From Candidatus Chloroploca mongolica (GTDB taxonomy: Bacteria > Chloroflexota > Chloroflexia > Chloroflexales > Chloroflexaceae), in NCBI RefSeq assembly GCF_004762035.2, contig NZ_SIJK02000005.1, forward strand, positions 1 through 64,000: a stretch of DNA of 64,000 nucleotides, read 5' to 3'. The position numbers and the translations under genes are program-made. Each line of letters opens with the position of its first letter. The first letter of the stretch is position 1. Below the pieces are notes generated by a model. It was not told the origin of the DNA, ran no database searches, and was given only the letters and a program-made list of their open reading frames with translations. This document shows, piece after piece, positions 52,890-62,041 of the stretch.

Positions 52890-55861
52890 CCCTCACCTAC
52901 GGCAGGTTCGGGAACGACCAGCGCCAACGACGGGCGTCTCCGCCGCAGCCAGGCGAGCCGGGGCACCTCAGCTACGGCCATTGCCAGGAGGATGCCGCTG
53001 GCGAGGGACAATCCGACGAGCGAGATCGCTCCACCGAGACGCGCACTCATCGGCTCGTAGACAAAGGTGACTTCGTGCGGCCGTCCCTCCAGGGCTGGGG
53101 CCAGGATGACCGCACGGAGTAAGCCTTCGGCGCGCAAGGTAGGCGTCGGTAGGCCGTCGACATAGGCTTGCCAGCCTGGGAAGACGGTCTCGTTGATCAT
53201 CAGCAGGCCCCGCGTGTCGTTTTGCACGAGCATGCTGATGCGGTCGGGTTGGTAGGTCAGCATGCGCGTCGTCACGCTGGCCTCGGGTTGGGGTTCCAGC
53301 GCCCCTACGCCCACATCGAGGGTGAGCGGCTCCTGGCTAAGTTGCTCAAGCGCTGTGCCGGCCATGCTGCCTTTGACACCCACTAACCCATACGCCGCAC
53401 CGATCTGGCCCTCTAGATTTACCGTTGCGCCGAAGTCGGCGATCGCCGCTCGCCCTGCTGCATTCAGGCTAGTGATGCCCTCGTCGTAGGTGGCGAGGGC
53501 GATGATAGTGCCGACGGGTGCTGTGTTCAGGATGGCGGCCAGCAGGTCGCTCTCTTCACTTGATTGATACGTATCGAAACCGCCCGCGTCCAGTACCGTG
53601 CCGCTCACAGGGTCGATCAGGGCGTAGACAATGCCCCGCTGTTCCGGCGTGACCGTCACGCCGTCCACGATGACGGCACTGTACTTGATCGGCCCGCCCG
53701 CCAGGACGGTGATATCCACCGGGCTGCGTATGTCTGTTGTCCCGATCACGTAGAGTTGCTCGTCGAGCGCCTCGGGCCAGAATTGGCGCAAGGTTTCGTG
53801 GAGTGCTCCACCCTCAATCGTTACGGCGGGTTCTTGGCCGACGCCTATGCCCGGACGGTTGAGCAGACCGTTCAGCGTGATCAGCGTCTCAGCAGGGCGC
53901 AGGCTGGTGCTGAAACGGGCGTAGCTCGGCTGAGTGGCGCGTTGCCACAGCGTGCCCTGGCTATTTTCCAGTACGACTGTTGCTCCCTCCTCGGGCGGTT
54001 CTGTGGTGTCGGGTAGGGTCAGGATGTAACCGACATTCAGCAGATCGCGGCGCACGGCATCGCTCAGGTATGGCCACTCGGTCTGCAGCACAAATCGCTC
54101 TTGCATATCAAGGACGTTGTAGCCAGTGGCAAACGCGGTGCGGTAGACCTGGCTGTAGTTGTCGGGGAGCACTTCGGCAGTGTTGTCGATGCGCACTCCA
54201 TCGGGGAGGCCTGCGACCGCTGCGATCAACTCTTCCTGGTCGGTAATCTCCCAGGGTTCATTGAGCATCGTCGCAGCGTACTCACGCACGGTGAAGCGCG
54301 CCGTGTCGGGGTCCGCCTTGATCGTGTCGTGATATGGCGCGAAGGTCGCCACGTCGAGAAACATCGCCGTGGCAAGGGCGACCGCTAGGCTTCGTCCGCC
54401 GAGGCGCCCGGCGCTGCATGCCCACAGCACGCCTATGGTGAGCGCCAGGAGCACCAGGAAGAGCACGTAAGCGTTGGCGGTCTGCGTCAGCAGCGTGTAG
54501 GTGTCTGCCGAGGGCTCGCGGTTAAAGAGACTCTCGGCAAAGTAAAACTCCTCGCCGACCGGGCGATAATTTCCGATCAACAGGGCGTAGCCGATCGCCG
54601 CAAGCACCAGCGCCCCTGCCAGCATGAAACCCATGCTGCGTACGAGAATCCGAAGGCGCGCTCGTTCCCCCTCACGTAGTTCTTGCAGTAGACTCTCGGC
54701 CCCAAAAGCGGCCAGCACACAGAGGCTCAGGTTGGCAATGTAGAAAGCGCGGGCGGCGACTCGCACCGAGGAGAGCCCCGGTACAAAGCGGTAGGCCAGC
54801 CCTTCGACCGTTGTGAACCCACCGAGCGCCACGACCAGTGCCGCGACCGCCGCGACCGTAAAGAAACGTCGCTCAGGACGACCATGATCAGGCACAAGCC
54901 AGGCTGTCACCGCTAGCGCGAGGGTGAGGATGCCAGCGTAGATCCGGTACTCGGTAGCGCTCCAGTTGAGGAATTCGGGGACGAGCAGGGTGATCAGGTT
55001 GCGCGGCATAAGCGAGTGCTGAACCGCAAAGCTAAAGGACGGCTCGCCGCGTCGTGAGCGACTCAGGACTTCGGCGGCAGGCAGTAGGGTGATGCCAGCG
55101 ATTGCTGCGGCCAATACGCCGGTGAGGATAAAGAGCGCAGGCACACGCAGCCGCTGCCAGTTCCCGGTTGCTGGCCGTCGCAGATCGCCTACCCAGCGGA
55201 AGCCAGCGTACGCCACGATGGTGATGGCGCAGTAGAGCGTCGCTTGCGGGTGGCCGGCCATCACCAGTTGGCTCAGGGGCAAGCCCGCGAGAACCGCCCA
55301 GGCGATGGCTCTGGTGGGGCGCAATGCATGCCAACTGCGGTCAAGCAAGAAGAGTACAGCAGGCAGCCAGACCACGACCGCCAGCATGCTGTAGTGGCCC
55401 CGGTGCCCGATGAAGAAGCCATTAAACTCGAAGCCAATCGCGCCAATTAGGGCTGCCGCCGGGATCACCCCGAGGCCACGCAGGTAGGCGTAGAAGAACA
55501 ACCCGCCCATGGCATAGTGTGCGATCACCAGCACTTCGAAGCCGAGAAAGCTCACCTCGCTCCCGCGGAAGGCCCAGTCGAGCACCAGGTTTGGCAGATA
55601 GTAGGCTGCCACCTGCACATCGCCGAGCAGCGGCATCCCACCGAGTTGGTACGGGTTCCAGAGCGGTACCATGCCCGCCTCGAATAAGCGATGGACGAAG
55701 ACCCGCGTCGGATAGCCGCCCATCAGAATGTCGCCGCCAAAGAGTACACGGTCGGCGGGGTTGGGAGCCCAGACTTGCCAGAAGACCAGCAGGGGCAGGA
55801 CGATGAGCAGTAGTGTGGCCAGCAGGTCTGGCAACAGCCGTCGGAGAAGTTTGAGCTTCAC
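52886..55861 (-). CDS. YfhO-like polytopic membrane protein
   Basis: 991 residues from the chosen start. About thirteen membrane helices with the YfhO signature: GDILMGGYPTRVFVHRLFEAG, PLWNPYQLGGMPLLGD and GFEFNGFFIGHRGH; a large extracellular region (about 500-900) and a final helix near 950-970. YfhO proteins are GT-C-type enzymes that glycosylate lipoteichoic acid or related polymers. GTG at 55859-55861 is chosen because AAGGAGGAG lies 9 nt upstream, at the preceding gene's stop; an in-frame upstream ATG would overlap that gene by 20 bp. Stop overlaps the start of the giant surface protein. Confidence 0.85.
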   Translation of the reverse strand: MKLKLLRRLLPDLLATLLLIVLPLLVFWQVWAPNPADRVLFGGDILMGGYPTRVFVHRLFEAGMVPLWNPYQLGGMPLLGDVQVAAYYLPNLVLDWAFRGSEVSFLGFEVLVIAHYAMGGLFFYAYLRGLGVIPAAALIGAIGFEFNGFFIGHRGHYSMLAVVVWLPAVLFLLDRSWHALRPTRAIAWAVLAGLPLSQLVMAGHPQATLYCAITIVAYAGFRWVGDLRRPATGNWQRLRVPALFILTGVLAAAIAGITLLPAAEVLSRSRRGEPSFSFAVQHSLMPRNLITLLVPEFLNWSATEYRIYAGILTLALAVTAWLVPDHGRPERRFFTVAAVAALVVALGGFTTVEGLAYRFVPGLSSVRVAARAFYIANLSLCVLAAFGAESLLQELREGERARLRILVRSMGFMLAGALVLAAIGYALLIGNYRPVGEEFYFAESLFNREPSADTYTLLTQTANAYVLFLVLLALTIGVLWACSAGRLGGRSLAVALATAMFLDVATFAPYHDTIKADPDTARFTVREYAATMLNEPWEITDQEELIAAVAGLPDGVRIDNTAEVLPDNYSQVYRTAFATGYNVLDMQERFVLQTEWPYLSDAVRRDLLNVGYILTLPDTTEPPEEGATVVLENSQGTLWQRATQPSYARFSTSLRPAETLITLNGLLNRPGIGVGQEPAVTIEGGALHETLRQFWPEALDEQLYVIGTTDIRSPVDITVLAGGPIKYSAVIVDGVTVTPEQRGIVYALIDPVSGTVLDAGGFDTYQSSEESDLLAAILNTAPVGTIIALATYDEGITSLNAAGRAAIADFGATVNLEGQIGAAYGLVGVKGSMAGTALEQLSQEPLTLDVGVGALEPQPEASVTTRMLTYQPDRISMLVQNDTRGLLMINETVFPGWQAYVDGLPTPTLRAEGLLRAVILAPALEGRPHEVTFVYEPMSARLGGAISLVGLSLASGILLAMAVAEVPRLAWLRRRRPSLALVVPEPAVGEG

Positions 55862-55865
55862 GTTG

Positions 55866-57617
55866 TTACTCCTCCTTGGCCACAAACGCTACATCGTCAA
55901 AGGCGACACTGCTATTGCTTGCCAATAAGCCCACGTACCCACTGGTGTAGGTGAGCTCGGCATTTCTCACTATAATTTCATTATCGAGAATAATAGTTAA
56001 TTTGTCATCGTCAACGCTGATCGAGAGAATGTGCCACGCATCATCGCCCCCATCAGGTACCTCGGCGCTGCCCTCGAAGACGAAGTTCCCACCCTCGTCA
56101 AAGTGACCCCACTGCAGAACCTTGCCATCCTGGGTATAGTTGACGATCTGGCTGTTCGTCTTGCTGTCGCGGCGGGCCATGTTGAAGATCAACCCGCCAC
56201 CCATCGACCCGTCGAGGTGCTTCAGCCGCACCGTGGCGGTATACCTGTCACCCTGGAACAGCGAGACACTGCTCAGATCTGCGCCACTTGTGCTCGTCTG
56301 CCGGTAGGTGCCCTCAAGGTTCTGCCATGTGCCATTCAGTACCTGCCAGCCTTTCGCGTCGCCGTCGTCGAAGTCGTCAATCAGGCTGGCCATGGATGGA
56401 GAAACCTGGCTAGTCGTTGCGCGTGAGGGCAGAGTGACCCCTTCGGGCAGCGCAAGTACTGCCACATCATCAAACGAGACCTGCGCCTGCGAGGTCGAGA
56501 GCCCGACATGCCCCGCTACACTGAGGTTGCTGATCTGGGCGATTTCACGCTCATCAAACCAGATCGTGCTAGTTGCCCCATGGGTGACGACGCGTAGCGT
56601 GTGCCATTGCCCATCGTCGATGCCCGGGTCAAGGGCGATGCCTCCGTCGTAGCGGTAGGTGCCGTCAGCGTCATAGTGCCCCCACCGCAGGAAAGCCCCG
56701 CTCTCGTCAAAATCAATGAGTTGCCCACCATTGCGGCTGGTCAGGTTCGGCACGTTATAAATAATGCCGCCACCCATCGTGCCACTATCCAGGCGTAGCT
56801 GGGTCTCGAAGCTGTAGTGGGCCTGTGGCGGCAGGTCGACCAGGCTAAGAAAGTCGTAGCCGTCAGCGTTACGTTGGGTGTAGACCCCGTTGGTCATCAC
56901 CCAGTCGCCAGCGAGTGACCGCCACAGCGTCTCAGTCTGACCTTCGCTCTCGAAGGTGCTTGTAAGCAGGGGCGTGACTCGCCCGGGGGCGAGCACTGTC
57001 GTGATCGCCGGATTCACCGCCGGCATGACCGGTGCTACCTCAGGTGCCGTGGCGACAGGGGCTGCGGTTGGCACCGGCGCGGGCGGGTTGATCGGCGGGG
57101 CCGGGGCAGCCGTCGATGCAGCCGTCGGCGCAGCCAGCAGTGCGGGCGACGCACTGATGTATGTGTACGCGGCGGGGCTTTCGGCACGGTGCAGGGGTAC
57201 GATCAATACCTCCTGCTCGGCAGGGGTTGGCCCATACTCGATCACCCAGGTCAGCGTCTCGTGCGACGGCATAGTGGCCAACCGCTTGGTGAAGGGTTCC
57301 AGTTGAACGATCGCCCAGGTGCGCACACGCGTTACCTCGGCCTCGTCGAGGCGCGTAAAGAGGATGAGCCGATCACCGGGCACATAAGCACCCGTTGCTG
57401 TCTGTACGCCTGTACCGCGGGCAACTGCCGCCGCGATGTCGTTGGCAAGGGTTTGCCCGGGGAGGATTTCGGCCGGCGCTGTCGAACGGAGGACACGTAG
57501 CGCGAGCAGTCCGCCGATCCCAAGAACCCCGCAGAGAACCACAGCCATGATCAGCCAGGAGAGACGGATCTTTTGCCGCGAACGAAATGTGCGTAGGGTC
57601 GTAAGCAGATGAGCCAT
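55866..57617 (-). CDS. Membrane-anchored protein with two duplicated beta-sandwich domains
   Basis: 583 residues. One membrane helix (about 20-45), a small extracellular domain, an Ala/Pro/Thr linker (about 165-225), then two homologous concanavalin-like (DUF1080-like) domains at about 232-395 and 415-580. The pairs GTMGGGIIYNV / GSMGGGLIFNM and LRWGHYDADG / LQWGHFDEGG show the internal duplication, and both end VSFDDVAVLA / VAFDDVAFVA. Such domains bind or cleave carbohydrates; no catalytic residues can be named. ATG at 57615-57617 with AAGG upstream, preferred to GTG 57618-57620. Confidence 0.82.
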   Translation of the reverse strand: MAHLLTTLRTFRSRQKIRLSWLIMAVVLCGVLGIGGLLALRVLRSTAPAEILPGQTLANDIAAAVARGTGVQTATGAYVPGDRLILFTRLDEAEVTRVRTWAIVQLEPFTKRLATMPSHETLTWVIEYGPTPAEQEVLIVPLHRAESPAAYTYISASPALLAAPTAASTAAPAPPINPPAPVPTAAPVATAPEVAPVMPAVNPAITTVLAPGRVTPLLTSTFESEGQTETLWRSLAGDWVMTNGVYTQRNADGYDFLSLVDLPPQAHYSFETQLRLDSGTMGGGIIYNVPNLTSRNGGQLIDFDESGAFLRWGHYDADGTYRYDGGIALDPGIDDGQWHTLRVVTHGATSTIWFDEREIAQISNLSVAGHVGLSTSQAQVSFDDVAVLALPEGVTLPSRATTSQVSPSMASLIDDFDDGDAKGWQVLNGTWQNLEGTYRQTSTSGADLSSVSLFQGDRYTATVRLKHLDGSMGGGLIFNMARRDSKTNSQIVNYTQDGKVLQWGHFDEGGNFVFEGSAEVPDGGDDAWHILSISVDDDKLTIILDNEIIVRNAELTYTSGYVGLLASNSSVAFDDVAFVAKEE

Positions 57618-57626
57618 CACGTACCT

Positions 57627-58934
57627 TCAATCTGCGGTTGGGCCGCTGGCAAGGGTTGGACGCACATGGTGTTGTCGTAGCAGCAGCCAGATATCCCAGG
57701 CGACAAGGGCGAAGAACAGGCCTCCCTTGACATAGATCTGCACCAGCACGACCTCGTTCAAATCCCGGTGGAAGAGCAAGAGCGCTAGCACCTGCGCCAT
57801 CCCACCGGCCAGGCCGAGCATGCTGCCTCCTCCGTTATCGAGCGAGAGCCGATAGCTGATGACGACATTCGACAGGGCATAGAAAGTTGTCGCCAGCGCG
57901 TAGCCGCCGAGCAGCGGCGCAACGGCGAGATACTCTGCACCAAATAGCAGGCCCACGATCAACTCGGGAAAGAAGATCGTCGCCGCCACGATCGGCGCCG
58001 AGATCACCAGCACCATCCCCAACCCGGCGTAGAGCAGGTAGCGGTGCGCCTCGCCGCGGTGGTGGCGCTGCGCCACGATCGGGAAGAGCACCGTGACGAC
58101 CGACCATGTCGCGAAGAAGACAATGCGCCCGATCAGCGCCACGGCCGCGTAGAGCCCCGCCTCGTTGGCATCGAAAAAGCGCTTGACGATCAGCACGTCG
58201 CTGTTGTTGATCAGAATCTGCCCGATCAGCGCCGCAACGACCGGCACTGCAAAGCGGATAATCGTTGTGCGCTCGCTGGCCGTCAGCGGTTCGCCACTCG
58301 GTGTTGACGGCACGCTCTTGCGTGCGATCAGCCAGGCGACGACCAGCGACAGCGTCAGGCCACCAGTCGCCCCCAGCACCGACCAACCGAGCGCGACCAG
58401 CGCGATGCCGATCACCAGGCGCGACCACATCTCGGCCTGGTAGCTCAGTGACAGCACGCCAAAGCGCGTCTCGCCTTGCAGCATGCCCCGCTCGACCCCG
58501 AGCATAAAATAGAACGGCACGCCCAAGGCGAACATGACGAACGGCCAGGCCGATTCCGTGTGGAAGAAAGCCTGCCAGAATGGTGCGCCAACGGCGAAGA
58601 TCAACAAACCCACCATCCCACTCAGCCACGCCCCTCGCTCGAGCCAGCGCCGTAGCTCGGCACTTGCTGCTGGTCGCTCAGACGCGCTGTACATCGCCGC
58701 AAACTTTGCCGTCGTTGTCTGGAGCGCCACCGTCACAAAGGTGATCACCAGGAACAGCGTCACGATCAGATTGGCATCGGCGAACGCCGCCGGTCCCAGC
58801 CACCGCCCCAGGATCAGGTTGTAGATGTAGTTGCCGAGATTGACGACCGTGGCGCTCACCAGGAGCATAGCACCCCCAGTCAGACTCTGCGGCACGCGCT
58901 CACGGAGACGATGGAGAAGCGATGGGAGCGACAT
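57627..58934 (-). CDS. Polysaccharide flippase (Wzx/MVF-like), third copy
   Basis: 435 residues with about twelve membrane helices. LTGGAMLLVSATVVNLGNYIYN and LGRWLGPAAFADANLIVT are the N-terminal pattern of the oligosaccharide-flippase superfamily. Shorter than the flippases at 19837 and 25501 and clearly divergent from them. It probably exports a separate lipid-linked unit from this second gene block. 9 bp from the next gene. Upstream (58935-59072) lie two inverted repeats and no gene. Confidence 0.88.
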   Translation of the reverse strand: MSLPSLLHRLRERVPQSLTGGAMLLVSATVVNLGNYIYNLILGRWLGPAAFADANLIVTLFLVITFVTVALQTTTAKFAAMYSASERPAASAELRRWLERGAWLSGMVGLLIFAVGAPFWQAFFHTESAWPFVMFALGVPFYFMLGVERGMLQGETRFGVLSLSYQAEMWSRLVIGIALVALGWSVLGATGGLTLSLVVAWLIARKSVPSTPSGEPLTASERTTIIRFAVPVVAALIGQILINNSDVLIVKRFFDANEAGLYAAVALIGRIVFFATWSVVTVLFPIVAQRHHRGEAHRYLLYAGLGMVLVISAPIVAATIFFPELIVGLLFGAEYLAVAPLLGGYALATTFYALSNVVISYRLSLDNGGGSMLGLAGGMAQVLALLLFHRDLNEVVLVQIYVKGGLFFALVAWDIWLLLRQHHVRPTLASGPTAD

Positions 58935-58954
58935 AAGACCTCCAGTTCTTTCCG

Positions 58955-59025
58955 CCCCCTCCCTACCTCCCCCGCTGGGGGGGCGTCCGGCTCCCTCCCC
59001 CAGCGGGGGAGGGCTGGGGAGGGGG
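58955..59025. repeat. C/G-rich inverted repeat
   Basis: 58955-58983 (ccccctccctacc...ctggggg) is largely complementary to 58997-59025 with a small bulge; loop 13 nt. Lies between the receiver gene stop and the flippase start. Confidence 0.7.
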
Positions 59026-59032
59026 TAAACAG

Positions 59033-59088
59033 GGAGTGCCGACTTCAGGCGGCTGAGGCCGCCTAAGGACGCCTAAAGTCGGCACTCC
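59033..59088. repeat. Branched hairpin containing a stop codon
   Basis: ggagtgccgacttcaggcg (59033-59051) pairs with 59070-59088 with one mismatch; an inner stem aggcggc/gccgcct lies between. Related to the hairpin at 8281-8318. The right arm encodes the last residues (Glu-Cys-Arg-Leu) and TAG of the receiver gene. Confidence 0.82.
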
Positions 59089-59474
59089 GTACTCGAAAGA
59101 GCACTGCGGTTCGCGTGGAGCAATCGATCGACTGCCGCGACCAGATCCCGTGAACTGGCGGGTTTGGTTAGGAACCCGTTGGCCCCGGCAGCCTGCGCGT
59201 CCTCGCGATCCTGCTCATTACCGCTTGCGGTGAGCATAAGCAACGGAATCTCGCACGTTCGCTCGCCGTTCCGGATGTGTTTGAGCAAGGTGATGCCGTC
59301 CATGCTGGGCATCTCCAGATCCGCGATGACCACATCGACAGCCTCGGTCTCTAGCAAGCCCAGGGCCTCGTCTCCACAGGCGAGGGTGATCACATGGTGG
59401 CCGTTGTGCGTGAGCGTGTGGCTGAGCAGATGGCGGATGACGGACGAGTCGTCGATGACAAGAATTGTTGCCAT
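59073..59474 (-). CDS. Stand-alone response-regulator receiver (CheY-like)
   Basis: 133 residues, a single receiver domain: ILVIDDSS (acidic pair Asp8-Asp9), VIADLEMPSMDG (phospho-acceptor Asp52), LMLTAS (switch Thr) and FLTKPAS (Lys). No output domain. It follows a STAS protein, an RsbW-like kinase and a SpoIIE-type phosphatase, so it may transmit a histidine-kinase signal to that module; the kinase is not in the window. The final codons and stop lie in a dispersed hairpin, so the native C-terminus may have been extended or cut. Confidence 0.9.
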   Translation of the reverse strand: MATILVIDDSSVIRHLLSHTLTHNGHHVITLACGDEALGLLETEAVDVVIADLEMPSMDGITLLKHIRNGERTCEIPLLMLTASGNEQDREDAQAAGANGFLTKPASSRDLVAAVDRLLHANRSALSSTECRL

Positions 59475-59498
59475 GGCTTCCTGGATCCCCTTCGAATG

Positions 59499-59843
59499 TT
59501 AGAAGTCGGCCAGCGCCGCCTCGGCCGTGTCGGACATCGAGAAGACCCGATCGAACTTCGTGAGCTTGATGATGCGACGGGCTGCCTCCTCGGTTGGCCA
59601 GACCAGGCGCACATCACCGCCACGTTCGCGTGCCCGCTTCATCAAGCTCACCAGCACGGCCATGCCCGCACTGTCGAGGAACGGGACGTTCGAGAGGTCG
59701 AGAACGAAGCGCTTGGCCCCGTTGGTGAGTTGCTGGTCAAGCGCGGTGCGCAAGCCAGGTGCACTAAAGGCGTCGATCCGTTCGGTGGGGGCCACGACGA
59801 CGGTCCGGACAATGTGCTCGCTCAGGTTGAGGTTCATAGCCAT
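59499..59843 (-). CDS. STAS anti-anti-sigma factor
   Basis: 114 residues with a STAS domain of the SpoIIAA/RsbV type: RIDAFSAPGLRTALD, FVLDLSNVPFLDSAGMAVLV, where the Ser in DSAG is the site phosphorylated by RsbW-type kinases. In the unphosphorylated form such proteins bind the kinase and free its target. ATG at 59841-59843 has AGGAG 7 nt upstream. Immediately follows the RsbW-like gene (6 bp gap). Confidence 0.92.
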   Translation of the reverse strand: MAMNLNLSEHIVRTVVVAPTERIDAFSAPGLRTALDQQLTNGAKRFVLDLSNVPFLDSAGMAVLVSLMKRARERGGDVRLVWPTEEAARRIIKLTKFDRVFSMSDTAEAALADF

Positions 59844-59849
59844 TTGCTC

Positions 59850-60281
59850 CTACAGATACTTGGTGAGGCTCCACTCGTTGCAATCCTGCCGTCGTATGTA
59901 GGAGACGGCATCCATCAGGCTGCGCGCCAGGAACAGGCCGTAGCCGTGGATCTGGATCTCATCCAGATCTGGCTCGGCCACGGTGTCAGGGTCAAAGGCG
60001 ATGCCGGTATCGCTCAACTCGATCAAGAGTCGGCGCGGCTCAGGTTCCTGAATCAGGCGGAGCACGATACTGACGCGCCCCCCAGGGCACTCGGCATAGG
60101 CGTGCCTAATGATGTTGGCGACGATCTCGTTGACCGCAAGCTCGACGTTGTATGACGTAATGCGGGCGTCTTCGACCTCCTCGATGCGTGCAATGAAGGC
60201 GTCAAGGCAAGCCCCCAGTACGTTGAGATATTTGTTCGTCGCTGGGAGATCGAGCTTCAGGTCGTCAGCTTGCAAGTTCAC
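59850..60281 (-). CDS. RsbW-like anti-sigma/serine kinase (HATPase)
   Basis: 143 residues, GHKL ATPase of the RsbW/SpoIIAB type. N-box ELAVNEIVANIIRHAY, G1-box LSDTGIAFDP and G2 region GYGLFLARSLMDAVSY are intact. It should phosphorylate the STAS proteins beside it and bind a sigma factor or other target in competition. GTG start at 60279-60281 overlaps the stop of the phosphatase gene. No sigma factor gene lies in this window, so its target is elsewhere or is not a sigma factor. Confidence 0.9.
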   Translation of the reverse strand: MNLQADDLKLDLPATNKYLNVLGACLDAFIARIEEVEDARITSYNVELAVNEIVANIIRHAYAECPGGRVSIVLRLIQEPEPRRLLIELSDTGIAFDPDTVAEPDLDEIQIHGYGLFLARSLMDAVSYIRRQDCNEWSLTKYL

Positions 60282-61606
60282 GATGCGCCACCCTTCCCGA
60301 GTCCTTTAATGATAATGAGTGTCTGGTCGTCTTCCTGGGGTTGTCCGTTGGTGAAACTATCGATGGTGTTGTACAGACCATAGGCGATCACCTGGGCTGG
60401 CTGGTCGGCAAATTCATCCACGAGCTCGAGCAGTTGCTCGTACCCGAACATAACTCCGTTCGCGTCGTGGGCCTCACTGAAGCCGTCAGTCGTTACGACG
60501 AGCAGCGCTCCCGCACCGAACTCGAAGGTGTGGTCTTCGCTCAACGTGATCGGCAGCACGCCAAGCGGAATCCCATCGCTTTCGACAAGCCGCGCTGGCC
60601 CCTCTGGAGGCCGGTAGATGACCGGTGCATGCCCGGCATTCGCGTAGCGCATCAACTCCTGCTCGGGTATGTACTGAGCGATGAAGGCGGTGATGAAGGA
60701 GTCGAGCTGGGTCAGGTCGTCGTACAGGTCGTTGTTGGTGCGGCTCAGTACCTTGGCCGGGGTCGGGTTTGGCATAAAGCGCGCTGCGCTGCGTGTTGCG
60801 GTGTGGACGAGGCCCATGATCATTGCCGCCGAGATGCCCTTACCGGCCACGTCGCCTAGCAGCAGCAGGAGTGGCCGATCTGGTTCGCTTACGAAGTCGT
60901 AGAAGTCGCCGCCTACCTGCAGCGCCGGTCGTGAATCAGCGTAGATATCGAGCGTTGGCACGTTGGGCCGAGCCTGGGGCAACAGATGGAGTTGCACTCG
61001 CCGTGCGACGTCCATCTCGGCCTGGAGTCTTGTCTGGGCCAGCGTCTCTTGGTAGAGCAGGGCGTGCTCGATGTGGGCACCCGCCTGCTCGGCAATGGCC
61101 CGTCCGAGCTTCAGATCTGGTGCGGTGAAGTTTCCCTCACGATTGATGAGCACAAGCGTTGCGTTCAGCCTCCCTTGAAGGTTGATTGGCAGAAAGCAGA
61201 TATTCGTGATGCCAGTGGGTAGCGTAGCCTGGAGAGGGTTGAGGATCAGGTCGGTGCCGCGTTGTTCCACGATCTCCAGGTGGTTGAACAGGCTGAGGTC
61301 GTCAATGAGCGCCGTAGGGTGATGCACAATCGTCGGGCCTACGCACAGAATTGCACCCTCGACACACACCAACCGTGTCGCCTCATTGGCCAGGTGGCGC
61401 AATGTTTCGCCGAGGCCCAGGTGACTGCGCGTCGCCTGCGAAAGGTCGTACATTGCCAGCAGAAGATCCTGGGTTTCAACCAGTTGACCCGCCAGTTCCT
61501 CGATCTCACGCTTTTGCTGGCGCAGTTGGTCACGCAAGCTCGCCTCTCGGTTGGCCTGAGCATTGGGGCCTGCTGTCGCTTCGTCGCGAGCTTGCGCTGT
61601 GTCCAT
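60278..61606 (-). CDS. SpoIIE/RsbU-type PP2C phosphatase with GAF domain
   Basis: 442 residues from ATG 61604-61606. A coiled coil (about 22-55) leads to a GAF sensor domain (about 60-200) and a PP2C-SpoIIE catalytic domain (about 225-435) with QVGGDFYD, LLGDVAGKG and LVVTTDGFSEA, the metal-binding Asp residues. It should dephosphorylate the STAS proteins in response to a ligand or redox signal at GAF. A TTG at 61631-61633 would add 9 residues; neither start has a strong ribosome site. Overlaps the RsbW-like gene by 4 bp. Confidence 0.9.
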   Translation of the reverse strand: MDTAQARDEATAGPNAQANREASLRDQLRQQKREIEELAGQLVETQDLLLAMYDLSQATRSHLGLGETLRHLANEATRLVCVEGAILCVGPTIVHHPTALIDDLSLFNHLEIVEQRGTDLILNPLQATLPTGITNICFLPINLQGRLNATLVLINREGNFTAPDLKLGRAIAEQAGAHIEHALLYQETLAQTRLQAEMDVARRVQLHLLPQARPNVPTLDIYADSRPALQVGGDFYDFVSEPDRPLLLLLGDVAGKGISAAMIMGLVHTATRSAARFMPNPTPAKVLSRTNNDLYDDLTQLDSFITAFIAQYIPEQELMRYANAGHAPVIYRPPEGPARLVESDGIPLGVLPITLSEDHTFEFGAGALLVVTTDGFSEAHDANGVMFGYEQLLELVDEFADQPAQVIAYGLYNTIDSFTNGQPQEDDQTLIIIKGLGKGGAS

Positions 61607-61690
61607 GTGTATGTATGACCTGAATGCTTTCAAGAAGAAGGTGCCGTCGGGACGGTCTCAGGGTAGATGTTCGGCCTTGCATGCACCCCT

Positions 61691-62020
61691 TCAATGGGTA
61701 AAGGATGCGATCGCCTCGGTCTCGCTGGGAAAGATTTCAAACGCCCGGTTCATGCGGGTCAGTTCAAAAATGACCTGGACGGGTTGCTGCAGTGCGCAAA
61801 GCTTCAGGTCTCCTTTCTGCTGGCGGCAGCGTTTCATGCCCCCGGTCAGCGCCGCGAGCGCACTCGAGTCGATGAAATTCACCCCCGCGAGATTGACTAC
61901 AACTTGAGCTGTCCGTAGCTTCCCATACCATTCCAGAAGGGCAGGCGCCATGTGTGCGTCGAAGCGTCCGGTAAGCTCTAGTACAGTCACGTTGCCGACG
62001 GTGCGCGTGGTGAGAGCCAT
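61691..62020 (-). CDS. STAS anti-anti-sigma factor, second copy
   Basis: 109 residues. VTVLELTGRFDAHMAPALLEW and VVVNLAGVNFIDSSALAALTG are the SpoIIAA-type STAS core; Ser in DSS is the likely phosphosite. It differs clearly from the STAS protein at 59499, so the kinase may choose between two partners. Lies 57-84 bp upstream of the phosphatase and 21 bp after the GT4 gene, tying the regulatory module to glycan genes. Confidence 0.92.
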   Translation of the reverse strand: MALTTRTVGNVTVLELTGRFDAHMAPALLEWYGKLRTAQVVVNLAGVNFIDSSALAALTGGMKRCRQQKGDLKLCALQQPVQVIFELTRMNRAFEIFPSETEAIASFTH

Positions 62021-62041
62021 AACGTATCTCTTTCTTCGGAA

